Shown here: positions 46,201-53,745 of the stretch, piece after piece
How the letters are laid out: every line of letters starts with the position of its first letter
Numbering within the stretch: position 1 is the first letter of the stretch
Source: SIG598 sp045580875
GTDB lineage: Bacteria; Bacillota; Clostridia; Oscillospirales; Acutalibacteraceae
Assembly (NCBI GenBank): GCA_045580875.1
Contig: JAZNOP010000001.1
Span: 1-64,000, forward strand
Length of the DNA stretch: 64,000 bases
Direction of reading: 5' to 3'
Notes under the pieces: model-generated
What the model was told of the DNA's origin: nothing
Database searches by the model: none
The model's input: the letters and a program-made list of their open reading frames with translations, nothing else
Made by a program: the position numbers and the translations under genes

Positions 46201-46629
46201 TGCATCGAGAAGTACCGGATAGACCCGAAGTATCTCGAAATAGAAATAACCGAAAGCGCACTCGTCGGCAATGAGGATTACCTGTACGACATAATGAATG
46301 CGCTGCATGATATCGGTCTGACGGTTGCCATGGACGATTTCGGCTCCGGCTACTCTACGCTGAATCTGCTCAAGCGTCTGCCTGTTGATGTGCTTAAAAT
46401 TGACAAGGCATTCTTCACCGGCAGCGGGTCTGAGCGTGAACGCCTGATAATCGCAAATGTTGTTGCCATGGCAAAATCTCTTGATATATGCGTTGTTTCC
46501 GAAGGTGTCGAAACTGCTGAGCAGGCTGACTTCCTTCGCGCAGTAAACTGCGATATCGCTCAGGGGTATCTCTATGCACAACCGATGGACATCGCTGCAT
46601 TTGAGAAAATCTATCAGATAATCCAGTAA
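43276..46629 (+). CDS. Membrane PAS-GGDEF-GAF-GGDEF-EAL c-di-GMP signalling protein
   Basis: An 1117-residue protein. Two membrane helices (about 18-60), an unassigned stretch, a PAS-like domain (about 210-330), GGDEF domain 1 (about 335-500), a GAF-like domain (about 535-690), GGDEF domain 2 (about 695-850) and an EAL domain (about 870-1115). Both GGDEF active-site motifs are degenerate: ITKDVF in the first and DADKF in the second, so neither should make c-di-GMP. The EAL domain keeps its catalytic residues (EALVRW near 898, ITESALV, MDDFGSGYS, KIDKAFF, EGVET), so it is a likely c-di-GMP phosphodiesterase, possibly tuned by GTP and a GAF ligand. ATG 43276 has GGAAGGAG unusually close; the next Met is at 43309. 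Confidence 0.9.
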   Translation: MAHHSAHSFVAMKIRTSKHTLASAILSAVCAICLLLTAVLPKQYAIWLLCAAVAITFVIGALMCHILSRRSFSTALKELNRGKRPRRRQPLAHKAEFLVYCDDQLTVIEDNEAVAADLRFIKQIKQDKRTCTLDQFIHPDDLSYLREQIMRSTFLVPNVCNIRMLAGNLSGDAYAECCCRSILYPYKNFTVRPTVKLSFTLAADEAMSPSRTMELLSTFSAAAWEYNIGSDTISYIPVSAQDETFHLKGRMFIRHIERSTLLHPDFSDLFANLRQAFIAGEEDIRTELKLMDASGDYRWYTLTGVRVFNDDGKVTGYIGQLRNTDNSSAGEVTTFNPDIDNLTGLLNRHGMERIFSRRIAEAEFQSCAFVLIDIDNFNDITARMGKRFTDALLVDIAGLIRRNIGDEDIACRITKDVFALLLINPSSKAEVSRLTGQISQAVTHVHLNHDRSESVTCCIGISYCGWGRAEYEQLYYQADTALAFARTIDFGSTVFYHEGLDYMISPAESIREAGPTEAILAEEASEDLITQAVGILSESRELSSSINIVLSLIGHRFGLQSCEILEFSDDYQNIYSTYRWNSSLSSGSEPVKCSVELIEETIMLDRDSEYYLCPDLALIETAHPDIAAFYRKENVSSFLHIPIRDGLEISGLICFGAGKNSSIFTNELVHEIVLVSKIMAGYIMRLRNLINIDRISTTDSLTGCMNMSRFIAEAIRIVRENPERRFVVVYSDIDRFKFINESFGYLTGDRVLIELSRIISDILGENEVLGRIDADKFITLLEFDDRNTLTQRLKSCDRRLSTVNNLVGGSYKIPLRCGIAHVDPAEEMTSTIDRANLARKSVKNIHISTYTFYDESMRSRILQQKEIEDVMQEALANGEFAVYLQPKFSLQHERIVGAEALVRWERPGIGVQNPNNFIPIFEDNGFVVRLDFYVLDKVCEKLRRDIDRGFTPYPISVNFSRLHLNISDFIGRIRSCIEKYRIDPKYLEIEITESALVGNEDYLYDIMNALHDIGLTVAMDDFGSGYSTLNLLKRLPVDVLKIDKAFFTGSGSERERLIIANVVAMAKSLDICVVSEGVETAEQADFLRAVNCDIAQGYLYAQPMDIAAFEKIYQIIQ

Positions 46630-46641
46630 CAGAGGTACATA

Positions 46642-46863
46642 ATGAACAGGACAAAATGGATCATTCTCAACACGCTTATGTGGATATTCAGCATTGCAGG
46701 TACTGCAGCGCTGCTTATGAGCATTCTGCCGAATGAGCCGTTTGGCAGCGGCACCGGCAGTATCCTTCGCATTATCGGTATCGCTTTGTTTTGTGGATTT
46801 CTGATTGTATTCAAACCGCTGCTTGACGAAACAAAACGCAGAAAACATAAGGATCTCCGCTGA
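46642..46863 (+). CDS. Small two-helix membrane protein
   Basis: A 73-residue protein of unknown function with two hydrophobic helices (about 7-28 and 42-57) and a basic C-terminal tail (LLDETKRRKHKDLR). ACAGAGGTACATA precedes ATG 46642. It starts 12 bases after the c-di-GMP protein gene and very likely shares its transcript. It may be a partner of that protein, but this is only inferred from position. Confidence 0.65.
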   Translation: MNRTKWIILNTLMWIFSIAGTAALLMSILPNEPFGSGTGSILRIIGIALFCGFLIVFKPLLDETKRRKHKDLR

Positions 46864-46940
46864 TGTTCTTGTGATTTTATTCATTTATATTTTCCTGCAT
46901 TATTGCAATTTATGTAAAATGCGGAAATTCGCCGCTTTGA

Positions 46941-46969
46941 TTGACAAACACTCGAAAACATGATAAAGT
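46941..46969 (+). promoter_or_regulatory. Promoter of the metK leader
   Basis: TTGACA (46941-46946) and TAAAGT (46964-46969) are 17 bases apart, directly before the SAM-I aptamer. Confidence 0.75.
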
Positions 46970-46975
46970 ATTACC

Positions 46976-47070
46976 AGCCTATAAAGAGTGCGCGAGAGAC
47001 AAGCTCGCTGACCGCACAGCAACCTGCCGATACGGTAAGGTGCTAAAGCTTGACCGATGGGATGTTACAA
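46976..47070 (+). promoter_or_regulatory. SAM-I riboswitch (S box)
   Basis: Conserved S-box segments appear in order: ATAAAGAG (internal loop of P2), GACCGCACAGCAACC, GATACGGTAAGGTGCTAA and GATGGGATG near the 3' end. It lies upstream of metK with an attenuating terminator; SAM binding should shut off transcription. Confidence 0.93.
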
Positions 47071-47075
47071 ACCTT

Positions 47076-47108
47076 ACAGTCCTGTCGATTCGATGGGACT
47101 GTTTTTTT
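47076..47108 (+). terminator. Attenuator of the SAM-I riboswitch
   Basis: ACAGTCC (47076-47082) and GGACTGT (47096-47102) form a 7-bp stem followed by TTTTTT. Confidence 0.9.
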
Positions 47109-47225
47109 GCGCTCTTGAGGGTATCTGAAATGAGCGCGCATTTTGGATTCGTAACACATCGCAGCAATTTTTCGCTGCAACAGACAAATACATTTCTCAG
47201 CCTGCATTTTGAAAGGAGAACAATT

Positions 47226-48380
47226 ATGGCAAAGAGACTTTTCACTTCCGAATCTGTTACCGAGGGGCATCCCGACAAGGTCTGCGACCAGATCTCCGAC
47301 GCTGTCCTCGATGCTATTCTTGCACAGGATCCCACAGCACACGTTGCCTGTGAAACACTCACCACCACCGGCATGGTCACCGTTGTTGGCGAGATCACCA
47401 CAAGCTGCTATGTTGATATTCCGAAAATCGCAAGAGATGTTATCTGCGATATCGGCTACACCGGACTTGACGCCTGCTTTGACGGCCGCACCTGCTCTGT
47501 CCTTACCGCTATTGACGAACAGTCTCCTGACATCGCTATGGGCGTTGAGCGTGAAGATATAAATCAGGTTGGCGCCGGTGACCAGGGCATGATGTTCGGT
47601 TTTGCCTGCGACGAGACCGAAGAGCTTATGCCCCTTCCCATCTCTCTTGCTCACAAGCTTGCACTCCGTCTGACCGCTGTACGCAAGGACGGCACTCTGC
47701 CCTATCTGCGTCCCGACGGAAAGACTCAGGTTACCGTTGAGTATGACGATCACACTCCTGTACGCATCGACACCGTAGTCATCTCCACCCAGCACAGCCC
47801 CGACGTTGAGCTCGAGCAGATCAGAGCTGACCTTAAGAAATACGTCATTGATCCTGTTCTTCCGGCAGAGCTGGTAGATGATGATATGACCATATACGTC
47901 AATCCGACCGGCCGTTTCGTCATCGGTGGTCCTCAGGGAGACAGCGGTCTTACCGGACGTAAGATCATAGTTGATACCTACGGCGGATATGCACGTCACG
48001 GCGGCGGTGCATTCTCCGGCAAAGACCCCACAAAGGTTGACCGTTCTGCTGCTTACGCTGCCCGCTACATTGCAAAGAACGTTGTTGCTGCAGGTATTGC
48101 AAAGCGCTGCGAGGTTCAGCTTGCTTATGCTATCGGCGTTCCCCACCCTGTTTCTGTTCTTGTCGACACCTTCGGCACCGGAGTTTATTCCGAGGAGGCT
48201 ATTGCCGATGCAGTAAACAAGGTATTCGATATGCGCCCCGGTGCTATTATCCGCGATCTTGAGCTGCGCCGTCCCATCTACCGTCAGCTGGCTGCATACG
48301 GTCACATGGGTCGTGAGGATCTCGGCATAAGCTGGGAGAAGACCGACAAGGTTGACGAGCTGAAGAAATGCTTCGAATAA
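47226..48380 (+). CDS. metK: S-adenosylmethionine synthase
   Basis: Makes S-adenosylmethionine from methionine and ATP. The 384-residue protein carries SVTEGHPDKVCDQISDA near residue 10 (ATP/methionine binding, quoted as TEGHPDKVCD), GAGDQGMMFG (family signature, about 116-125), and GGGAFSGKDPTKVDRS near 260 (phosphate-binding loop, quoted as GGGAFSGKDPTK). GAAAGGAGAACAATT precedes ATG 47226. The frame is open far upstream through the riboswitch, but that extension lacks a binding site and is not part of the family. Confidence 0.97.
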   Translation: MAKRLFTSESVTEGHPDKVCDQISDAVLDAILAQDPTAHVACETLTTTGMVTVVGEITTSCYVDIPKIARDVICDIGYTGLDACFDGRTCSVLTAIDEQSPDIAMGVEREDINQVGAGDQGMMFGFACDETEELMPLPISLAHKLALRLTAVRKDGTLPYLRPDGKTQVTVEYDDHTPVRIDTVVISTQHSPDVELEQIRADLKKYVIDPVLPAELVDDDMTIYVNPTGRFVIGGPQGDSGLTGRKIIVDTYGGYARHGGGAFSGKDPTKVDRSAAYAARYIAKNVVAAGIAKRCEVQLAYAIGVPHPVSVLVDTFGTGVYSEEAIADAVNKVFDMRPGAIIRDLELRRPIYRQLAAYGHMGREDLGISWEKTDKVDELKKCFE

Positions 48381-48395
48381 TCTGAAACTGACACA

Positions 48396-48440
48396 CAAGC
48401 CTGTCGGTACCGCTTACTGCGGCTCCGACAGGCTTGTTTA
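48396..48440 (+). terminator. Terminator of metK
   Basis: Perfect 12-bp arms CAAGCCTGTCGG (48396-48407) and CCGACAGGCTTG (48425-48436), followed by TTTA. Confidence 0.82.
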
Positions 48441-48454
48441 TTGTAACAGAGGAA

Positions 48455-48497
48455 ATGCCATACCGCTCCGGAATGACCTGCCGGAACGGTATGGCAT
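48455..48497. terminator. Strong hairpin between metK and GH2 genes
   Basis: ATGCCATACCG, then TCCGG/CCGGA, then CGGTATGGCAT make a nearly perfect 17-bp stem. T-rich sequence follows on the plus strand but not on the minus strand; it may end the convergent GH2 transcript. Confidence 0.5.
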
Positions 48498-48521
48498 TAA
48501 TTATTTTATTACATCAGTATA

Positions 48522-50231
48522 TCAGTCATTGAGGCGTTTGTTTATCTCTCTTACGCCTTCAATAGGAAGCTTGACAACCTCACGATCGTAGGTGACCATG
48601 CCGTTGAGCTCGTCCTCAACGTCGGTCAGCTGAGTATAGACGGTAGCGCACAGACCCTTTGCCTTTGCAGGAATTATCTCGGTATCAAACAGCTTCTTGT
48701 ACGCCTTGAAGAGATCCTCTGGAGTCTCATATTTATTGTACAGCGAATCTATCTTCTCGCTGAAGCTGTGATCCTTCTCATAATAATTATAACCGCCGAA
48801 CTCTGACAGCACAACTGCTCTGCCAAGCTTGTCCTTCTTGTGCTTATACTTCTTAAAATAGACGTGCAGGCTGCGGATATCGCCAATCTTCTGGTCATAC
48901 CAGCCGCTCGCATGGTCAATGGTACGGGTGGTATCAAGTGCGAGTATGCGCCTGACCGCTTCCTCAGCATCAAACTGTCCCCAGCCTTCATTGAACGGAA
49001 CCCACATGGCTATTGAGGTGCAGTTATAGAGATGGTTTATCATTTCCTCAAGCTCGACATAATACTGTGCTCTGCCGGCTGCGTCCTGACGGGCAAACTT
49101 ACGGTAGCGGTTATCCTTGCCGTGGCTGCCGAGGAATATCGGAGCAGAGATGGTGAGGAAATCGTACTCGCCGCCGCCGTTTATCATATCCTGCCAGACA
49201 AGCATTCCCAGTCTGTCACAGTGATAGTACCAGCGAAGCGGCTCTATCTTGATATGCTTGCGGAGCATATTGAAGCCCATTTCCTTTGCGAGGGTGATAT
49301 CGTATATCATTGCCTCATCAGAAGGCGGAGTATAGAGTCCGTCGCAGTAGTAGCCCTGATCGAGCAGACCGTTGTGGAAATAGGGTTTATTATTGAGGAA
49401 AAGGCGCTTTATTCCCTTTTCATCCTTTTCAATGGAGAACTTTCTCATGCCGAAATAGCTCTCCACCTTGTCCTCGCCCATTGTGACGGTAAATTCATAG
49501 AGATGTGGATTATCGGGGGTCCATGCGATAAAGCCGGGCATATCAACCATGATTGCAGTATTTGTTCTGCCGGTTATCACGCGGTCACCGATGCAGACGG
49601 TGCAATCGCGGTCAGAATTGGACAGCACCTTGATTTCGACCTGCTCTTCGTCATAATCAGGAGTGATACGCAGGGAATCGATATACTCCTTCGGTACGCA
49701 CTCAAGCCAGACGGTCTGCCAGATTCCGCTCTGTACGGTATACCATATACCGCCGCGCTTTATCTTCTGCTTACCGCGTGAATGATACGATGTATCCGAG
49801 GTATCCTGCACGCGCACGACAAGGGTATTATCTTCCTCTATATAATCAGTGACATCGATGGTAAAGGGAGTGTATCCGCCGACATGGCTGCCGACCAGTA
49901 CGCCGTTGAGCCATACTTCAGCAATCTGATCAACCGCATCAAAGTGAAGCAGCACACAACCTTCGAGTGCGCTTGCCGGTATGGTTATCTTACGCTTATA
50001 CCACAGAAACTCGCCCGGAAGGACCGTCCGGTTTACTCCGCTCAATTCAGTTTCCGGAGAAAAAGGCACAAGTATAGTTCCGTCCCAGTCATTCGGCTGG
50101 ACATCACTCTCTGTAATGGCATAATCCCAACAGCCATTCAGGTTCATATAGCCTTCACGCTTCATCTGCGGTCTGGGATACTCCTGCAGTATATTTTCAG
50201 CATCGAGTTCAGAGCCCCACTTGGTTTTCAT
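48522..50231 (-). CDS. Glycoside hydrolase family 2 protein
   Basis: A 569-residue cytoplasmic glycosidase without a signal peptide. The N-terminal jelly-roll sugar-binding domain (about 35-170) and the Ig-like domain (about 175-270) precede a TIM barrel (about 275-569). Acid/base Glu is in PFNEGWGQF (about residue 410) and the nucleophile Glu in VLSEFGGYNYY (about 500). GH2 enzymes include beta-galactosidases, beta-glucuronidases and beta-mannosidases; at this size the specificity cannot be told. ATG 50231 follows GGAGGAAAGTACC, which rules out the longer frame. No sugar transporter is adjacent. Confidence 0.88.
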   Translation of the reverse strand: MKTKWGSELDAENILQEYPRPQMKREGYMNLNGCWDYAITESDVQPNDWDGTILVPFSPETELSGVNRTVLPGEFLWYKRKITIPASALEGCVLLHFDAVDQIAEVWLNGVLVGSHVGGYTPFTIDVTDYIEEDNTLVVRVQDTSDTSYHSRGKQKIKRGGIWYTVQSGIWQTVWLECVPKEYIDSLRITPDYDEEQVEIKVLSNSDRDCTVCIGDRVITGRTNTAIMVDMPGFIAWTPDNPHLYEFTVTMGEDKVESYFGMRKFSIEKDEKGIKRLFLNNKPYFHNGLLDQGYYCDGLYTPPSDEAMIYDITLAKEMGFNMLRKHIKIEPLRWYYHCDRLGMLVWQDMINGGGEYDFLTISAPIFLGSHGKDNRYRKFARQDAAGRAQYYVELEEMINHLYNCTSIAMWVPFNEGWGQFDAEEAVRRILALDTTRTIDHASGWYDQKIGDIRSLHVYFKKYKHKKDKLGRAVVLSEFGGYNYYEKDHSFSEKIDSLYNKYETPEDLFKAYKKLFDTEIIPAKAKGLCATVYTQLTDVEDELNGMVTYDREVVKLPIEGVREINKRLND

Positions 50232-50390
50232 GGTACTTTCCTCCAATGAAAAATATGATCACCGGCACTCTTTCCGGCGAAAATTCTTACACTCAGTATA
50301 TTGTACATCATTATTGCGTTTTTTTCAAGGAGAACTGTGTGTTTTTACAAAAATGAAAAATAATTATGGAATTACAGTAAATGTGAAAAA

Positions 50391-50413
50391 GACCCTGTCG
50401 TAATGACAGGGTC
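50391..50413 (-). terminator. Terminator of the nucleotidyltransferase gene
   Basis: Perfect 10-bp arms GACCCTGTCG-type (GACCCTGTC/GACAGGGTC around a GTAAT loop); the minus strand continues with TCTTTTTC. It is a near-copy of the hairpin at 51179. Confidence 0.8.
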
Positions 50414-50488
50414 CTGAACGCAGCTATCAGATATCATGCTGACCTTCATTGACAGGCGCTGGGGATAATCAGAATGTGAAATAGATTA

Positions 50489-51154
50489 TCAGACAGACTT
50501 CAACGTTTCCTGACACCATGTAAAGAGCAGCTCGAAGCTATCTGAAAAATCGTGCGTAATTCCGCTGTTAAGCTCAATGGAACGCTTCATAACGGCATAA
50601 TTTTTTCCTTCCAGTAACGGCAGCAGCTCGGCCTTCGTTGCTGCATATCTACCATGCATCAGATAACACAGATTCTGGAGAATAAAGAATACACCTTTAT
50701 AAGTGCCTGCCAGCTGTGCTATGTCTTTGTTTGATTCGGCATGAATATATCTATGACAAATCTCATGATACATATTATTGATGCTCACTTTGATAAAATT
50801 GCGGATATCATTCTCCGTGTACTCTGGAACAAGCTTGCTCAACACACCGTAATAATCCTTTGTTCCATTCAATACGTGCCATATTTCGAGAGGATTCCAG
50901 TTTGCAATATCTGATTTGCTGCATATAAAACCGCACGATTTATCAGAATACTCCATGGAGCGAATTATGGCGCGATAGCTGTTCAGATCGGACACCGAAA
51001 GCTCATCGATGACGACCATAATATCAATATCGCTACTGTCGGTTGCCTCTGCTCGAAGATAGCTTCCCTGCAGACCAACATACAGAAGTCTTGAATCAAA
51101 TTTACTCCTGAGCTGATCAATCAGCTGAGAAATATAACATTCAATATTAATCAT
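50489..51154 (-). CDS. Nucleotidyltransferase-domain protein
   Basis: A 221-residue protein with the polymerase-beta-type nucleotidyltransferase signature near the N-terminus: GLQGSYLRAEATDSSDIDIMVV (GS-x10-D-x-D, quoted in part GSYLRAE and DSSDIDI), residues about 29-50. The remaining 150 residues are helical and include HEICHRYIH, which may help position nucleotides or a substrate. Substrate unknown; aminoglycoside or protein modification is possible, but no HEPN partner or toxin-antitoxin signature is adjacent. AAGGAGGTATT precedes ATG 51154. It is host DNA lying just outside the integrated element, between two near-identical terminators. Confidence 0.8.
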   Translation of the reverse strand: MINIECYISQLIDQLRSKFDSRLLYVGLQGSYLRAEATDSSDIDIMVVIDELSVSDLNSYRAIIRSMEYSDKSCGFICSKSDIANWNPLEIWHVLNGTKDYYGVLSKLVPEYTENDIRNFIKVSINNMYHEICHRYIHAESNKDIAQLAGTYKGVFFILQNLCYLMHGRYAATKAELLPLLEGKNYAVMKRSIELNSGITHDFSDSFELLFTWCQETLKSV

Positions 51155-51178
51155 AATACCTCCTTGAGAAAGAAAAAA

Positions 51179-51201
51179 GACCTTGTCGTAATGACAAGGT
51201 C
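51179..51201 (-). terminator. Original tRNA-Leu terminator, now left of attL
   Basis: Arms GACCTTGTC/GACAAGGTC around GTAAT; the minus strand continues with TTTTTTCTTTC. Before integration this would lie directly after the tRNA-Leu 3' end. It differs from the 50391 hairpin by a single compensatory base pair (T-A against C-G). Confidence 0.75.
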
Positions 51202-51202
51202 T

Positions 51203-51229
51203 TGGTGCGAGTGACGAGACTTGAACTCG
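51203..51229. repeat. attL: 27-bp core direct repeat
   Basis: Begins TGGTGCGAGTGACGAG and ends ACTTGAACTCG; identical to 63209-63235. It corresponds to the last 27 bases of the tRNA, including the encoded CCA, without the rest of the gene. Confidence 0.92.
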
Positions 51230-51344
51230 AAAAGGTTCGGTTTATCGTTTCTCGCTCTTTTTAATTTTACGGCTTATTTGTGCGATTTATTGCGGTTATC
51301 CATTCATTATTTTACGACCTGATAAACCCTTTTTCAAACAAAAC

Positions 51345-51365
51345 AAACCCCAAATAAACCCCAAA
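51345..51365. repeat. Left arm-type integrase sites
   Basis: Two direct copies of AAACCCCAAA at 51345 and 51356, spaced 11 bp. The same pair with the same spacing and orientation occurs at 63121 and 63132 near attR, as expected for arm-type sites of a lambda-like tyrosine integrase. Confidence 0.7.
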
Positions 51366-51378
51366 AAATAGACCTTGT

Positions 51379-52575
51379 TCATTCAATTTGACTTGAGTAA
51401 AGAATATCGCCCAGAGCGGCGGCAGCCTTTGCCTGACTCTCCTTGTATTCGTGAGTGTATATATTGAGCGTTGTCGTTGTATTTGAGTGTCCTAAAGCCG
51501 CCGAGACTGTGCGAACGTCAACGTTTGAGTTTATCAGCAATGATGCATTTGTATGCCGGAAACCGTGGATATTAACATATCGTTGCCCTGTTCGCTCGCA
51601 AAACCGTTTCAACCAAGTTGCTGGCGTGTTCGGGTGCATCGGTGAACCGTCCCATTTGGTGAACAGCCTGCCGCAGTCGTGCCACTGATCACCCATATCA
51701 GAGCGTTGTTTGTCTTGCCATTGCTTGTATTGTGCCAACAAGTCAAATACATTCCGTGACAACTTCAGCACTCTATTTGAACCGTCTGTCTTTGTGGTAT
51801 CGGTAAAGATCCCCTTTTCAGGCGTGTACAAGCTGTTGCGCTCAATATGAATGATATAATTTGCAAAGTCTATATCACGCCATTCAAGCCCTAACAATTC
51901 GGCTCGTCGCGCACCACTCGAAAAAGCAAGATTAAAAAACACCTGATATTGCAGCGGCTCATTCTGCAGGAGCTGAAGAAAACGCTGTGCCTCTTCTCTT
52001 GTGTAATATTTATGCTCCGGCTTCTTTAGTGACGGCAACGTAACACCATCGCAAGGATTGTTCGAGCGTATCCCCAGACTGCGAGCATATTTGAATACAC
52101 CGGACACAAAAGACAGATATCCCCTTATGGTTTTTGGCGAAAGCCCCTCCGGAGCGTTATCTGGATTACGTTTCTGCTTCACACCCTTTTCACCGAGATT
52201 ATTGATAAATAACTGTATATCGTGAGTGCTTATTCTGTCAATGCGTTTACTGCCCAATGCCTTGTATGTTCTGTCAGCATAAGACCGATACCGCTGCATT
52301 GTTCGTGCTTTTAATTCGCCTTGCAGTTCAAGAGTGCGCAGCCATTCATCTGCGAGAGCTTGAAATTTAACGCTGCTCGGTGCTGCATATTCGCCGCTCT
52401 TCACGCCCTCTTCAAATAGTGTCGCTTGTCGGTTGAGCTCTTTCTCTATCTGTCGAGTGGTCATATTCTGCGGCGGCTTCCAAGTCATACGCTTGCGCTG
52501 CTGTGAGCCGTCGGCATTATAACCGACACTTACAGTTATTCTGTACGAATCGCCACGCTTTTCAATCGTTGCCAT
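51379..52575 (-). CDS. int: Tyrosine recombinase/integrase of the element
   Basis: A 398-residue phage integrase. The N-terminal AP2-like arm-binding domain (EKRGDSYRITVSVGYNADGSQQRKRMTW, quoted as KRGDSYRI) recognises arm sites; a core-binding SAM-like domain follows (about 65-165); the catalytic domain (about 190-385) has the first Arg in GARRAELLGLEW, the HxxR box HGFRHTNASLL, LGHSNTTTTLNIYTH with the nucleophilic Tyr, and a Lys in the beta-hairpin. It catalyses integration at the tRNA-Leu site beside it. ATG 52575 follows GGGGGAAGAAT. Confidence 0.95.
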   Translation of the reverse strand: MATIEKRGDSYRITVSVGYNADGSQQRKRMTWKPPQNMTTRQIEKELNRQATLFEEGVKSGEYAAPSSVKFQALADEWLRTLELQGELKARTMQRYRSYADRTYKALGSKRIDRISTHDIQLFINNLGEKGVKQKRNPDNAPEGLSPKTIRGYLSFVSGVFKYARSLGIRSNNPCDGVTLPSLKKPEHKYYTREEAQRFLQLLQNEPLQYQVFFNLAFSSGARRAELLGLEWRDIDFANYIIHIERNSLYTPEKGIFTDTTKTDGSNRVLKLSRNVFDLLAQYKQWQDKQRSDMGDQWHDCGRLFTKWDGSPMHPNTPATWLKRFCERTGQRYVNIHGFRHTNASLLINSNVDVRTVSAALGHSNTTTTLNIYTHEYKESQAKAAAALGDILYSSQIE

Positions 52576-52596
52576 ATTCTTCCCCCTTTGTCGTGG

Positions 52597-52641
52597 TCAA
52601 ACAATCTGGTAGCTGTCACCTCGTTTAGTGATTGTTGGCAT
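52597..52641 (-). pseudogene. Duplicated 14-codon fragment of the integrase N-terminus
   Basis: Directly before the integrase gene, an ATG at 52641 with AAGAGG upstream begins MPTITKRGDSYQIV and then stops. It matches the integrase start MATIEKRGDSYRIT at 10 of 14 positions. It is a relic of a duplicated or replaced integrase, or a short translated leader. Confidence 0.6.
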
Positions 52642-52653
52642 TTGGAATACCTC

Positions 52654-53415
52654 TTAAAACGGTAAATCGTCGTTATTTTCGCCATCATCTAAAGACTCGT
52701 AGTGTTTCGCATCCATTTCCGCTACATACTTCAAGTAATCTGGTTCGCAATCAGAAAGCACATCCGATAAAATGGATTTGAATTCCTCTACTATCTTGTA
52801 TTTAAGAAAAGCTGTATATTCAATAGGATCTATAGCTCTCCAGCCAACCCTCTCGGCTATTGAGAAATATGAGCTTGTAAGAAAGTAAGGAGATTCCTCG
52901 TCGTCTTCGTGCTCCAACCCGATTTTTAACAACTCAACTGTTTTCATGTATTTATCAGATCTTGCGTGTTTCATATGGTATCTCAATTCGCCTATGGTTG
53001 AAAGAAGTCCACCATATCTATATCCCATATTGGTTAAAAGAAGTTCAAGTACATCAAGTTGGGATGTGGTGCCGAATCTTTCACCAAATTTCTCATCTAA
53101 TTCGTCGACTGGTTTGTGGTCTTTAAGTTTTCGTAAACCCTCAATGTAAAATATTGAGCTTTCAGATAAGCCTAATTTCTTTACAGCATCGTAATATTCC
53201 GCAGAACGTGAATCACTCAACCCTATCAAATAATCGCTGGTAACACCAAAATATCGGGCTATTCTTGACAGCACTTCGATATCCGGCGAGCGATCGCCGC
53301 TCAAATAATAGCCTACTGTGGCTCTTGAAACACCTATTGCGTCGGCTATCTCCTGTTGTGTTTTATCACCGCACAGCTCGGTAAATCTCTTTGCAAATGT
53401 TGCCTTTGCATCCAT
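52654..53415 (-). CDS. CI-like XRE repressor of the element
   Basis: A 253-residue protein with an N-terminal Cro/CI helix-turn-helix (TQQEIADAIGVSRATVGYYLSG, quoted as IADAIGVSRATVGYY, residues about 20-40) and a 180-residue C-terminal domain with no LexA-type Ser-Lys peptidase motif that I can see. So induction is unlikely to be by RecA-stimulated self-cleavage. It is transcribed toward the integrase and lies next to divergent promoters with repeated operator-like sequences. ATG 53415 is preceded by CGGAGGTAATATA. Confidence 0.88.
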   Translation of the reverse strand: MDAKATFAKRFTELCGDKTQQEIADAIGVSRATVGYYLSGDRSPDIEVLSRIARYFGVTSDYLIGLSDSRSAEYYDAVKKLGLSESSIFYIEGLRKLKDHKPVDELDEKFGERFGTTSQLDVLELLLTNMGYRYGGLLSTIGELRYHMKHARSDKYMKTVELLKIGLEHEDDEESPYFLTSSYFSIAERVGWRAIDPIEYTAFLKYKIVEEFKSILSDVLSDCEPDYLKYVAEMDAKHYESLDDGENNDDLPF

Positions 53416-53444
53416 TATATTACCTCCGTGTTAATAATCGTCGC

Positions 53445-53531
53445 AAGCATACTATAAATGCGACAAATGTGTTGACTTTCACTTTCGTTGCAAGTATAAT
53501 CAAATTGTACACTACTGTTGCGCAATAGTCA
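53445..53531. promoter_or_regulatory. Divergent promoter/operator region of the repressor
   Basis: The rightward promoter TTGACT (53472-53477) and TATAAT (53495-53500) has a 17-base spacer. Operator-like repeats with a TCGCA/TTGCA core flank it: GTCGCAAGCA and TGCGAC (53447-53463, inverted), GTTGCAAG in the spacer, and the palindrome TTGCGCAA near 53519-53526. Confidence 0.7.
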
Positions 53532-53559
53532 ATAACAAAAGAAAGAGAGGAACAGAATA

Positions 53560-53745
53560 ATGTGTAAGCCAAATAATGATATAAGGCTGCTTGCCGCTGG
53601 TAAAGGCGTACGCTTATGGCAAATAGCGAAAGAACTTCATATCTCCGAGACGTGGTTTATTCGTATTATGCGTGATGAATTGCCTGACGAGAAAAAACAG
53701 CAGATCATTCAGATCATCAACGACCTTGCACAGGAGGTACAATAA
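53560..53745 (+). CDS. Small HTH protein (Cro-like position)
   Basis: A 61-residue protein with a helix-turn-helix pattern (VRLWQIAKELHISETWFIRIM, quoted as IAKELHISETWFIR). It is the first gene rightward of the repressor, the usual place for a Cro or Xis-type regulator. AAAGAGAGGAACAGAATA precedes ATG 53560. It overlaps the next gene as TAATG, so translation is coupled. Confidence 0.7.
   Translation: MCKPNNDIRLLAAGKGVRLWQIAKELHISETWFIRIMRDELPDEKKQQIIQIINDLAQEVQ

Noticed and set aside
46941..47225. Long upstream extension of the metK frame
   Set aside because: The open frame runs through the SAM-I riboswitch and its attenuator; MetK homologues start at MAKRLFTSESV, and AAAGGAG precedes that ATG.
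47076..47225. T-box or second riboswitch in the metK leader
   Set aside because: The T-box sequence is absent; the extra hairpins (GCGCTC/GAGCGC and CGCAGC/GCTGCG) lie after the terminator and look like plain leader structure.
50489..51154. MNT/HEPN-type toxin-antitoxin system
   Set aside because: The nucleotidyltransferase is longer than MNT antitoxins and no HEPN-domain gene lies beside it; the next gene on either side is unrelated.
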